Source: Paralichthys olivaceus
Lineage: Eukaryota > Chordata > Actinopteri > Pleuronectiformes > Paralichthyidae
Assembly: GCF_024713975.1 (NCBI RefSeq)
Contig: NC_091096.1
Span: forward strand, 25,259,458-25,323,457
Direction: 5' to 3'
Length of the DNA: 64,000 nucleotides
Shown: piece by piece, positions 36,745 through 47,112 of the stretch
Position numbering within the stretch: the stretch's first letter is position 1
Layout: each line of letters begins with the position of its first letter
The notes under the pieces: generated by a model
What the model saw: only the letters and a program-made list of their open reading frames with translations
Database searches by the model: none
What the model was told of the DNA's origin: nothing
Made by a program: the position numbers and the translations under genes

Positions 36745-39243
36745 ATGGATACGTCGCCGAGCTATTGTCTTCAGGACACTAAGAAGAATATAGAAGAGAA
36801 AAGTTTGCAGGATAAAGATTCAGAGGTAAGTGTGTGTTTCCAGATACAAAAATATATAAACAACTCGTTCACATGAATAATTACTTATTTTCAAATGACA
36901 ACAATCAGAAAACGTATAAATTATGAAATCATTTTTAAAACAAATCATTAATTGGTAAATGATTACCTTTTGTAATTAATATTCAGTTTTAAATGTGTAA
37001 CTCATCTAATTACCTTAAATGTATTATGAACTCAAATTCAATAATTCTGTGTTGTCTGTATTTTACCTGTAATTTTGTCGAGTTTATTAAGCTACACAAG
37101 CAGACGAGACAAATAGACACGTTATTGGTTTGATAAATATGCTAATTTACAAATATTGTTTAAGAGTGAACATAAATGAACAACAAACTAATACTTGTTT
37201 TATGTTTCACAGCTCAGAAAATCGGAGCTGTCATGTGAAGTTGATCAACAAAAAGCCCCTCTGAGAGAAAGTGGAGCCAGAACTGCTCTTGAAGTGAATG
37301 TGAACAGCGTAAAAAGAGATCAAGCTCAAATGGAAAAAGACCTGAAGAAGGAGCCAATAGAAAAAGACGCTCTCAATTTTATGCAAGAGAAAGCTGAATC
37401 AACCACAATTCGAGCAAGACTTGACTCTATGAAGGCACAAATTGCTGATATGAGGAGGTCATGGACAACCGACCAGGATCACAAAGATCACCAGCTGGCT
37501 TCTGAGAGCAGGAGGCAAGGAAGTAAACTTGAAGATTCCCTACACAAGGGACAGCCTGCCCAGAAGGACCAAGCCCAGTTCTTGCAAGTAAATAAGAATT
37601 TAGAGAGGCTAAAGAAAGCCCCAGCAGACACAGAGGGGGCCACAGAGGCAAAAAGTAAAGAAACCGTGTCACACAAAGAAGATAATATATTTAAGAGTCA
37701 AGCCACCTTTGCAAACAGTGGAAGAAAAAAGGCCGACATTGAAGATGCCTTAAACCAGCAGCAGAAGGATGCAGATAAACTGGACAATCTGACCCATGAA
37801 AATCAACAGCTGGCTTCTGAGAACAAGAGGCTACAAAGTGAACTGGAGGATGCTGTACGTAAGATGCAATGTGTTCGTGAGGATGCTGTACGCAAGATGC
37901 AATGTGTTCGTGAGGCTGCCATCTCCCCGCAGTGTAAATTGGACCATCTGACCAAGGAAAATCACCAACTTGCTTGTGAGAACAAGAGGGTAAAAGACGA
38001 CCTGGAGGATGTTCGAACTGACATGTGCCGTGCTCGCGAGGCTGCCATGAACCAGCATAAGGAAGACAGAGCTGAACTGGACAACCTGATGATTCAATAT
38101 GTCCAAGTTGCCTCTGAGAACAAGAGGCTACAAGGTGAACTGAAGGATGCTGTACGTGAGATGCAGGGTGCTCGTGAGGCTGCCATCTCCCAGCAGTGTA
38201 AACTGGACCATCTGACCAAGGAAAATAATCAACTTGCTTGTGAGAACAAGAGGGTACTGGAGGATGCTGCACGGCAGCACCAGGAAGACAGAGAAGCTTG
38301 CAGCAGACTTGAGGTACAAGTGAAGAAGGAGAATGCCCAATTCTTGCGAGTAAATGAACAATTAGAGAGGCTAAAGAAAGCCCCAGCAGACACAGAAGTG
38401 CTGCTGTATGACAAGGATACACAAAGGCTGCAGAACAAGGATACCATGGGTACATTAGAGGCCACAGAGGCAAAATGTAAAGAAACCGTGCAGGATGCAG
38501 ATAAACTGGACCATCTGACCCATGGAAATCACCAGCTGGCTTCTGGCAACAAGAGTTTACAAAGTGAACAGGATGATTCTGTACAGCAGCAGCAGGAAGA
38601 TAGAGAAGCTTGCAGCAGACTTAAGGAACAAGCGAAGAAGGAGAAACCCCAGTTCTTGCGAGCATGTAAGAAATTAAAGATGCTAAAGAAAGCCCCAGTA
38701 TCCGTAGAGACACTGACGTATGACATGGAAACACTTAGGATGGATAACAAGTATATCACGGGTAAGTTAGAAGCCTTGCAGGTTCAGCTAGTGGTTCAGA
38801 GGGAAAAAGGTCTTGCTCAGCAGCATGAATTCCTGGCAGAGAAAAATGATATCATCTTGAAGAATCAAGCCATCAATGCTAAGCTCCAACATAAAGTCGA
38901 TAAGCTCAGAGAACAACTGTCGGAGAGCAAGATTAAACAGGTCCAACTTGAAAATGCCCTTAATCAGGAGAAGATACAAAAGGCTGTGTTGGAGGAGAGA
39001 GGTAAACACATTGCTTCCACTCTTGAAAAAGAAAGGAGGAGAACCATTCGTTTTGCCAGTGCTCTTAAAAAAGGAAGGGCCACAAATAAGAGATACAGTG
39101 TTGAGCTCATGGAAGCCAAGATCAATAACGTAAAATTGCAGGAGCGGCAGCATTTGAGTGCATTCCTCCACACAGCTCAAAGCCACCTCTGTCGCAGCAG
39201 CAGTCAAACTTCAGCTCCAGAAATAACAATGACATTGTGTTGA
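36745..39243 (+). CDS. Unrecognised coiled-coil protein, two exons
   Basis: Exon 1 is 36745-36825 (27 codons, start in MDTSPSYCLQDTKK; donor gag|gtaagt) and exon 2 is 37213-39243 (acceptor tttcacag), giving about 703 residues. The phase is clean across the join. The protein is hydrophilic, rich in Lys, Glu, Gln and Asp, with long heptad-like stretches, no signal peptide and no membrane helix, so a cytoplasmic rod or scaffold is likely. Residues about 210-460 hold five diverged repeats starting LD(N/H)L and containing QLA(S/C)ENKR; the LERLKKAPADTE block also recurs. The C-terminal third (QQHEFLAEKNDIILKNQAIN onward) is non-repetitive coiled coil. I recognise no family; similarity to golgin- or myosin-tail-like proteins would be only compositional. 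The intronic 5' ATG choice is the first Met in an open exon. See the shifted frame at 39,130. Confidence 0.75.
37769..38570 (+). repeat. Intragenic tandem repeats in the coiled-coil gene
   Basis: Five diverged units begin near ctggac(a/c)atctgac and contain the codons for ENKR. Spacing is about 130-150 bp for four units; the last is displaced by a longer insert. Within the first unit a 33-bp block (gaggatgctgtacgtaagat onward) is duplicated head to tail at 37,847-37,912. The heptad register is kept because lengths remain multiples of three. Confidence 0.75.
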
Positions 39244-39434
39244 AGATGGATGAGACAACAAATGCTATAGACAACTGGCAAAAGATACAAAGAAACTTGT
39301 ATTCTTCTTTCCAGAAGATACTTCAACTCCCGACACCCACCCAAACAGCTGTGCAGCTGTGGACGGGCCAGAAGTCTGTTGATCTCATTGTCCCCATTGA
39401 CCTCAGGACACCAGACAGACACCTTGGTTAAGAA
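39130..39434 (+). other. Shifted open frame running past the coiled-coil stop codon
   Basis: In the -1 frame relative to the coiled-coil CDS an open frame overlaps the last 37 codons and continues about 64 codons beyond the TGA, through KMDETTNAIDNWQKIQRNLY and SSFQKILQLPTPTQTAVQLW, to a stop. The sequence reads like genuine soluble protein (acidic/aromatic, no low complexity). Either the gene has lost its original C-terminus to a frameshift, or there is an assembly indel, or the resemblance is chance. Confidence 0.4.
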
Positions 39435-39504
39435 GATGGTCTAAGTCAAGTTGCACTTACATGTAGCACTTTGTATTTTTGTTTTTTTCTTTTATGTAAT
39501 TTTA

Positions 39505-39510
39505 ATTAAA
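39505..39510 (+). terminator. Candidate polyadenylation signal of the coiled-coil gene (ATTAAA)
   Basis: ATTAAA inside an A-rich run about 260 bp after the stop codon. Confidence 0.4.
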
Positions 39511-39659
39511 AAAAAATTCTAATGCCTTTTTTAAATTTACTTGACTTCCACACTCTGACTAACAACAACTGAATTTCCCACGTGTGTGGATCAATTAAGT
39601 TTTATCTTATCTTGAATTAATTCCAGAATCACCGGAAATACTTTGCTTTAAAAAACTTG

Positions 39660-39850
39660 TAACGTACAAGAGGCTCAGTCATATTCCACCCATTACAGCC
39701 ACGTCTCACTGACTCAGTGTTTGATTTTAAACCTTTAAGATTGTTCATGACCCAGCTCCTGATTATATTTTAGATCTTTTGAAACTGTATGAGCTTCGCT
39801 TGGGATCCTTGTTATGTGTGAAGTTGATCTAACTCCCAGAACACCGTCAT
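39660..39850 (+). mobile_element. Relic of an L2-type LINE C-terminal region
   Basis: The stretch from ttgattttaaacctttaaga through atgacccagctcctgattat and ttttagatcttttgaaactg resembles the end of fish L2-like reverse transcriptase ORFs (phrases equivalent to HDLAPDYILDLLKLYE). It is short and broken by stops. Confidence 0.45.
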
Positions 39851-39969
39851 GACATGATGAAAGTGTATTCTCACTACTGATGAAGAAAACGTGATAATGA
39901 ATTCAAACAATAACTCAAGGTCTGAATCCGGGTTATAAACTACCAAGAGTAAAAAATGTCTATTTAGCT

Positions 39970-40311
39970 TTTTTATTTTGAAAATCCAGTCTCTTTTTCG
40001 GGCATCCTGACAACATCCCGCAACTCTCCGGGTTTTTATTTTGAAAATCTAGCATCTTTCAGGCTTCCTGGGAACATCCCGTAATTATTTGGGGGGTTTA
40101 TTTTGAAAAACCAGGCTTTGTACAGGTTACCTGGTATCATCCTATTACTATGGGGCGGGGCTTATTTTCAAAATATAGGCTCCTTATAGACTTCCTGGTA
40201 ACATTCTATAACAAGAGGGGGGGGGGGGCTTATATTTCAGAATATATGCTCTTTACATGTTTCCTGGTAACATCCAGTTACTATTGGGGGAGGGGGGGGA
40301 CTTATTTTTTA
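39970..40311 (+). repeat. Minisatellite, six units of about 60-70 bp
   Basis: Each unit has ttattttgaaaatcyag-like start, a middle ctctttacaggcttcctggt and an end aacatcccgttactattggg with a variable G-run. Unit starts are near 39,970, 40,034, 40,097, 40,161, 40,229 and 40,300. The poly-G junctions lengthen from left to right (up to 13 G). Confidence 0.85.
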
Positions 40312-40334
40312 AATTGTCAAAAAGTGAAGCAAAA

Positions 40335-40412
40335 GCTCCTGTCCTCACCCGGTCTTGAACCCAGACTCACATCACATGATGTAAGAGCTTCAACCACTGG
40401 ACTAAAGCAGAG
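40335..40412 (-). mobile_element. tRNA-like SINE head fragment
   Basis: On the - strand the phrase tttagtccagtggttgaagc resembles a polymerase III A box and gggttcaagaccgggt a B box, spaced as in a tRNA. No acceptor-stem pairing was evident, so a SINE or tRNA pseudogene is more likely than a functional tRNA. Confidence 0.5.
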
Positions 40413-41569
40413 CGTGGTGAAAAAGTTTGAAATCGGTCAATTTAAAGAGGAGCTTCTTCCTCTGCGTGTCTATGGGGTTGCTATGGATACTCACTGATTC
40501 GATTAGGAAACGCCTGTGTTCTCCTCTTTTTAGAGAGTCGCAGAAGCTTCAGACAAAAGCTTCTAATTCAAAATCTATAAGTCCCATCTGTGAAATAAAC
40601 ACACATGCCTCCTTCACAGCCAAACCATTAAAACTCGCCATGCTCTCCAAAATTCAGATTCAAGACTGAGACGCTGGTCTCTTGTCCAATCCAGCAGAAA
40701 CAAATTGTCTGTAAATTGTCTGTGTTTATATAGTGCTTTTTTTTATATCAGTATCAGCCCAACGAAACTTCCGCATGTGGAAATTAATTAATTAGAATAA
40801 TTAATTGACCAGATATCTTTGATTTGATCCCATCCTCCTTTTTATCACCATATAATTATATGGTGGTCACTTCTGTCCATGGCGGTTGTTGTGATCAGAA
40901 TTCAGGCCTCTGTGTCCAGATTTGATTATTTTTCACATAATCAGTTAACATTGTTCTCAAATCTTTAAAACAGCTCATTCACTAAATGAGAAAACTGAGT
41001 CCTGATCAAGATCTCTATCACTTTAAGTTAAAACCTAAGAAGATTAAAGTCCAATACCTAGAAATGTTTAACTAATGTCATTATAACATATTGCCATGTG
41101 AGAACACTATACCAGCTCATAGGTTTACACCAAAATGTTCAGTTGCAGTTTTCAATGTATTTATTTATTTATTTCAGTAGAAAATGACAGATTATTTTAC
41201 AACTCTTAAACGAAATAATTTAATAATTAACAAAACAAAATAATCAGAGCTTGGCAAATATCATCAGATACCAAAAAAGTTCATAATTACAGAGCCAGAA
41301 GAAATGCAGAAAATGCTACATTAGCACTGGATGAGTCTGTAACATGGATCGAGTCAAGTGTTCAATTACCTTCCGAAAGTGAACGCCTCTATAAAATATT
41401 TTGTCTGTCAAGAGTTGTCTCTTGACCCACTTCAACACTCTGAGCTGTGTAGTTGGTGAAGTTATTTTCTAGGGCTAAGAGCAGAGCAGATTAAATGTTA
41501 AAATACATTTAAAACATTTGTTTACCAGAATTAAAAACATTTAATGTTAAAAATCTCACATAATTCTTT
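40413..41569. other. Intergenic stretch, no gene seen
   Basis: AT-rich sequence without a convincing frame or repeat family. An ATTTATTT run at 41,158-41,176 could serve as a distal - strand polyadenylation signal for paxx. Confidence 0.5.
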
Positions 41570-41744
41570 GCAATATCAGAGGATTTAGTAAAAAACAAAT
41601 TGGGCAAATGAGCTGTTTGTCTTTTCTTTGAAGGTGTCAAAGACACGGGGGGAAAGTACGTGGCGTGGTTATTGACTGGATGGTGCCTCCCTTCTAACCA
41701 CTTGTCTTGACACTGTAATATTTGGTCTCTTTCTTCTGGTTTAT
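41570..41744 (+). repeat. Diverged direct copy of part of the abca2 3'UTR
   Basis: Aligns collinearly with 32,670-32,835: gaggatttagt, gggca(a/t)atgagctgttt, ttctttgaa, agagacac-like, gtacgtgg, ggatggtgcctcccttctaa, cttgacactgtaatatttgg, tctctttc. By eye roughly 75-80% of bases agree over about 170 bp, then similarity stops abruptly on both sides. Same orientation as abca2. Confidence 0.8.
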
Positions 41745-41803
41745 GTTGAGAATGATTTCGACCATACTATCTGTTTTACACAGTCAGAGCTAACAACCTA
41801 TTC

Positions 41804-41809
41804 TTTATT
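41804..41809 (-). terminator. paxx: Candidate paxx polyadenylation signal (AATAAA)
   Basis: TTTATT on the + strand, i.e. AATAAA on the - strand, about 140 bp past the paxx stop codon. Confidence 0.55.
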
Positions 41810-41946
41810 TCATTTCCAGATTAAAAGCAGTTAAGCAGCTGAGATTTTTTAAAAACTTCCCTAATGTTGTGTGAATGGATTAAAAGCATGTTTCTTGTTG
41901 GTGGTGCAGCAGCAGTGTGAGAACAGGATCTGAATGATCAACAGGA

Positions 41947-44900
41947 TCAGTCGTCGTCTGCTTCATCAAAGGCCACGCCAGTCGCTTGCATCTTTCTGCA
42001 AAACACATGAACAGTTGTAGCTTCCCTTCACAGAGAGAGTCATTGGGCTACTGTTGTCAGTTCATAGGAGATAAACTATACTTTTTAGTTCCTGGGTTGA
42101 TGAGTGAAGCCCCTGGATCTCTTCTCTTCACCGCCACTGATGGACCACAGTTCTGCTGCTGCCGGGGCTCAAACCCTGAAGAAGACCATCTCCTTAACAA
42201 CTCACCATATTTATAACACGGCTACTGACAATCCTGGATTCTGATTAGTAATAAGATGTAGACAAACCTTTACTAACTGGATACTTGTATGTGTGATGTT
42301 CTAAATAGATGCACCATTGTGGCAACAGCTCGAACTAGGATTATTATGTTACCGCAAACAACCAAATAGGAGGAGCATTGGTTTCTCAGTAATAACCATG
42401 CAAATGTCATGTTAAACGTGTATCATATTTGAGGGAAAACACAAGAAAAGAAAAAAAAAAAGGTGTTAGCGCTAAAGGATGTTGTTGTGATGGTGATGAG
42501 CCTGATTCTGGGGCATAGCTGCAAAGGGAGGAGAGGAAACGTGACTGAAACCACACAGAAAATAAGACAGCAAAACAAGTGAGGGCTCAGAGGGGTTAAA
42601 TGCGTAAATGAATGGGTTTGATTGTGTGTGGTATTTTGTTGGCGATGGTATAATTGGGAAAATATACCCTTCAAGTGTTTATGATCCATGATTCAGTCGA
42701 GGCTATTATCAGCTTAGTATTTGTAGTTATTATCCCCCACCTGATCTATTAGTGATATAAGTTTCTCCATGTAGTCCACTAACTGTTTCCCAATGAGAAC
42801 CGATTTGATTGAGTTTAGTTTAACCTTGTTGGGTTTCTCTATAATTTTTTTATGTCTCAACCTTCTGTGTTAAATTGAAATTGGATTGTATATAGCCAGA
42901 GCTTTGGCAATGATTGTGTAAGAGGGGAAATTGTGTGTGGGTGGCTGTCAAAGTGGCAAAACCCACTGCATTGAAATCATGTCACCCACTAGCTCAGGTT
43001 TTTGTCAACAAAGGTTTTGGTATTTAAGTTTTGGAGCTTGTCCATAGTTCATGATGAAATTACTCATATCCTGCTCTCAGCCGTCTATAATTACGGCAGT
43101 GTACGTATATAATCTAATCAATATAGTAAAAGTCCTTTGCCTCTATTTGTCAGGTATGACTCAGTTTTTGAGTACGTAGATGCATGAACACTCCTGATGC
43201 TGGAGACCTTCAGTGTGGACTGTAGATGCCCCCCTGTGGATTACATGGCAGACCCCAGGTCAGTCTGCTTATTACTAAGAGTAGCTATATGCAGTGCCCT
43301 CGCTTTTTTAAACGTAATATTAAGATAATAGATTAAAGCGACTGTGATAAGCAAACTACTAAACAAATCCTAATTTAGATTATCTCAACGCACATTACAT
43401 AGAAGGTCAAAACCTTAAAATTAAAGAAAAACCCAACAGTTTCCACAATGAGCAAACACTTTGGTGACTGTGGAGAGAATAAACTCTCTAAATAAGTGGA
43501 TGAAACCTCTAGTGGGCGGCCTTCTGCCTCGACTGGATACAGCTTTAAGAACATACGTACCTGTGTGATTCCTCTGATGATTTTTTACTGGACTGAGGGA
43601 CGGTGGTCTAACTAGAGGGGGGTGACAAAACACATCCAGCACTGATTCCAGAGTGACCATGGGGTTCAACTCTATAGACGATCTTACAAGCTCAAATCTG
43701 AAACTTTATGAAGCACCGGCAGTGAGTCATAAGAACAAAGTACCTTTGCTGTCGAGCTGAGTGAGGCTGTCTGCCATTCTGAACAGCAGCTCCTTCAGTT
43801 CCTCTGTAGCCTGTGGCCCCTGCAGCCTGGACAGACTCACACTCAGGTCACCTGACCTTGAGGACACCTGGAGCTCTGCCCTGGTGTCATGTATGACGAC
43901 AGACGCGTTCCCACTAACACAGGCAGACCTGAGGGGAAGACGGAGGAACACTGATATCATGATTACACTCTCTGATCTGTACAGTCACACACATTTGGCA
44001 CACATACACACACTCTGACATGTTGTACCAGTAAATGATCTGTATTTGTACAGCACTTTCACCCATTCACACACATTTATACAGTGCATCTATGTACAGC
44101 ACTTTCTCTATAACATATTACTCATGAACCTCTGGCACAGTGTCTTTGTACAGTTCAGCATGTGGAATGGGGGAGACTGAGATCAAACCTTTCTGGTTAG
44201 TGGGCAATCCGCTCTACATACTAAGCCACAGCCGCTGATTGGTTAGCTACTCAATATGCTTCACCGGCACCAACAATTAATAGTTACTCATATTACACAA
44301 AGGGTATTTAAAGGAATAGAGTATAATCTTACCTGAGTTTGTGAATAAAATCCTCTGTAGATTTCAAGGCAAACTTCTGTCTCTGCACAAACAGGTAAAG
44401 TTAGAACCAGAGGCAGATCAGGAATAAGATGCTCTGTGAGAACCCTGGCGGCTCAGCTGCAGGTGAAACTTACAAACTCATTCATGGTGTCCTCTGCGTA
44501 CTCTGTGCTCCAAACATCTGCAGCATCTGTCAGACTACAAAACAGTGTCAGCTGACACACTGACGCAAACTGCACAATTTCACTGTTTTCATTACATGGT
44601 CTCAAAAGTGAAATAAGGTAGAATCAAGGTGAACGGTTGTTTTATTTACCCTGGACTGCATGTGTTCACATTACTGTCTCAGTACACACACTGAATGGAA
44701 GACTTGTGAACCAGACTGCATATAAATATTTGTTAATATTACATTAGCTGATAAAGAAACAAATATAAATACACAGGGAGAGTACAACCGATGATTGCTT
44801 TACTGAGTCTGGGAGTTGTTCTTCAATTCTGCATAAATTATACATCGTAACAATCCATTGGTTCAGGGGTTTTCAAAGTGTGGGAGAGTTAGCCCCCCCC

Positions 44901-45431
44901 CCCCTCCATTCATACTTAAAAAATGGTTGTTGAACACATTTGTACACATTTCAAACATCTGTGCTTTTAGAATGTCTTTTTTTACACATTCAAACATCTG
45001 TACTTTCAGAACATCTTATTTAAACATTTCAAACATCTGTACTTTCAGAAGATCTAACCCTAACCCTTTTTTTTACACATCACATTTAATTTTTATCACC
45101 TCACATCACCACAATCGCGCCCCCCCCCCCTGAAGAACTCTGGCGCCCCCTAGAGGAGACGCGCCCCACACTTTGAAAAGCCCTGCAGTAGCTGATTGTT
45201 TTCAGTCAACATGTCTGCGAATGGCGCCTTGATGAGCACAACATTCAACTGGCCTTTTCTAAATGGACAATGCAGTTCTCCGCCTTCAGCAGAAACACCG
45301 TTGAGCTTATCACCAGCTTTGACTCACCAAATATGAAAGAGTCCATTTCTCCTGTGTGTGTAACACAGGTGTTTAGCCTGGCTCTTTCCGTCCAACACGG
45401 TGCAGTACGATGAGGGCCTCACATCGTCCAT
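41947..45431 (-). CDS. paxx: PAXX, Ku-associated non-homologous end joining factor, six exons
   Basis: Paralogue of XRCC4 and XLF that binds Ku at DNA double-strand breaks and stabilises the end-joining complex in the nucleus. Exons on the - strand: 45431-45328, 44534-44474, 44382-44333, 43928-43744, 42175-42082, 41995-41947. All have GT-AG borders and joining phases, giving about 180 residues (human 204). The start is [31 protein letters not shown] matches the human [28 protein letters not shown] is the coiled-coil stalk; SLINPGTKK then [10 protein letters not shown] is the Ku70-binding tail, with the key V-x-F retained. Five of six exons are under 110 nt, so they are easily missed. Introns contain repeats. 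Gene order with ABCA2 agrees with human 9q34.3. Confidence 0.93.
43380..43690 (+). repeat. Interspersed repeat family A in paxx intron 4
   Basis: The phrases ttacatagaaggtcaaaacc, aacccaacagtttccacaat, gagcaaacactttggtgact and gggcggccttctgcctcgac are shared with 54,578-54,790 and 59,486-59,710. Non-coding. The frame over it on the - strand is an artefact. Confidence 0.7.
44030..44240 (-). mobile_element. tRNA-derived teleost SINE in paxx intron 3
   Basis: The reverse complement reads a tRNA-like head (gcttagtatgtagagcggat, gtttgatctcagtctccccc) then the tail (gtgctgtacatagatgcact). It is a diverged copy of the element at 22,295-22,570, lacking part of the central body. Confidence 0.65.
44864..45185. 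mobile_element. hAT-like MITE in paxx intron 1
   Basis: Terminal inverted repeats of about 21 bp: caggggttttcaaagtgtgg at the left, ccacactttgaaaagccctg at the right. The interior holds three tandem units of about 35-40 bp (acatttcaaacatctgtact-like) and C-runs. A short GC-rich block (ggcgccccctagaggagacg) sits next to the right end, as in common hAT-type repeats. Target-site duplication was not clear. Confidence 0.75.
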
Positions 45432-45544
45432 GTTCCCTCCACTGCTCATAGACTGTCTCTAATGCTCAGTCAACACGAGCTCTTACATGTATTCATTCAG
45501 TCCATCAACACAAACCAGGAAGCACAACAACAACACAGAGCCGG

Positions 45545-45640
45545 GCCTCCTTCTTCTTCTTTGGCTTTTATGTGATGTTGAGTATTACCGCCACCTACTG
45601 GACCGGAGGACGGATCACTGAGTTCACCTGTTCACAGATT
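45545..45640. repeat. Short teleost interspersed repeat upstream of paxx
   Basis: The phrase tccttcttcttctttggctt followed by gtattaccgccacctactgg accgga is a familiar end of a short repeat in fish genomes. It lies about 115 bp upstream of the paxx start codon and so may overlap its promoter. Confidence 0.5.
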
Positions 45641-45780
45641 GTCTTTATATACAGTCTATGGTTGTCACACGTGTCTGGGTTTTCTTCTGTCCCAGCTGCT
45701 TTACTGCTTTACTTCCTGTCTAATTCCCTGTGGGTGAATATCCACGAGCAGCCACTGAATAAGAGTTTGCTCTAAAACCA

Positions 45781-45870
45781 AATCAGAATGGGCTTTATTG
45801 GCCAAGTATGTGTTTCCATACATAAATTTGACTCCGGTTTTACATTACTCTAAGTGCACTTACATATACA
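45781..45870 (+). repeat. Short interspersed repeat fragment
   Basis: The phrase cagaatgggctttattggcc then aagtatgtgt and aatttgactccggtttta is typical of a dispersed fish repeat end. The following 45,871-47,040 holds no gene, repeat family or RNA that I could identify. Confidence 0.5.
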
Positions 45871-47112
45871 CTGATATCGGGTGAACTGGTAATCTGGGAT
45901 ACCTAGACTCCAGTCTTTTTATTTCCTGTTCTAGTAAAATTTAGTCAGCAGGTCTTTTACTACAAATTAGCATGGACATCATGTGACTGAAATCACATGG
46001 CTTCATTGGGATGATGTCACAGAAATGGGCAGGGCAAGTGTCAATCAGAAATTTCCCCTTGGAATTGCATGACAAGGCCATTGATATAAGATTCTGACAA
46101 GATTAATGTTAAGGATATAAATCTGTCATAAATAAGACAATGTTCCTGATTGCTATCAAATTGTGAAAAATATTAATTGAGTTCTTTGATACTTGATTGA
46201 CTTAATATGACACCAAGCTTTGGGTAATGAATCTGGGACAGTCATTTAAGTAATCTAAATGAGGGGAATATGCATTTAAAGACTTCCTGAAGTAAAAAAA
46301 AAAGATAAACTACAGAGATGTCGCATATGATTTGCAGTTGTCAGACAGGAGTTAATGGTAAATACAGTGTGTCCCTGTCTGTTTAAACTGTCTGGTTAGC
46401 AAACACACATAATCAGCCTTCTCTCTAAGACAGAGATGATCCAGAAAGCAAGAGTCTGTCCTGTGGTCTGCAGCCATTGCTTTCACCAAACATGTGGAGA
46501 AGACACTGGACTGATCGGCGATGATGGTCTCTCACCTGTAAGGACTGTTTGTTCCCTGAGTCACCCCAATAGAATGGTGAATTACTGTGACTAATTAATA
46601 ATCTGTTAATGTTATTTTTGCTTGTTGATTGATTTTTGTTGTGTGTGCTTCAAATTCTCTGTCAGGCTAAACGAGGCTGTAAACATCTGTAATGCAAAGT
46701 TACACCTGCAAGTGTTTATTCACTGACCTGTCTTTCCCTTTTCGTCTCACTGCAACACGCAGTGAATATCCAGTGCAACCTTCTCCTAAGGACTCTGCTC
46801 ATTCATTATCAATTCAATGTGGTTACCTGAATTAATTAAGGATGAATTGTATGTGAATGGGTTTAACACCTATACATGTATTGTCCCTTATTATTGGTGA
46901 ACAATAGCCTGTTGATAAACAGAGCGGCAGGGGAGGAAGACAACAAAATACAGAGTCAAATTTATATGGTTTATTGAATAAAGTACTTTGGATCTCTCGG
47001 TTTAATCTGAATATGATTCATCAGATCAAAACCTGAAACAATGGATTACAGGACATTGAGAAAACCACATGGAGATGTAGTCACTACAAGCTGCCTGTAA
47101 CAACCAAATGTC

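Noticed and set aside
37691-38473. 260-codon - strand frame opposite the coiled-coil gene
   Set aside because: It is the antisense reflection of repeated Lys/Glu/Gln codons (giving Leu/Phe/Cys-rich sequence), with no splice or start support.
40335-40412. Functional tRNA gene
   Set aside because: A- and B-box-like phrases are present, but no convincing acceptor or anticodon stem and no terminator T-run in place; a SINE head fits better.
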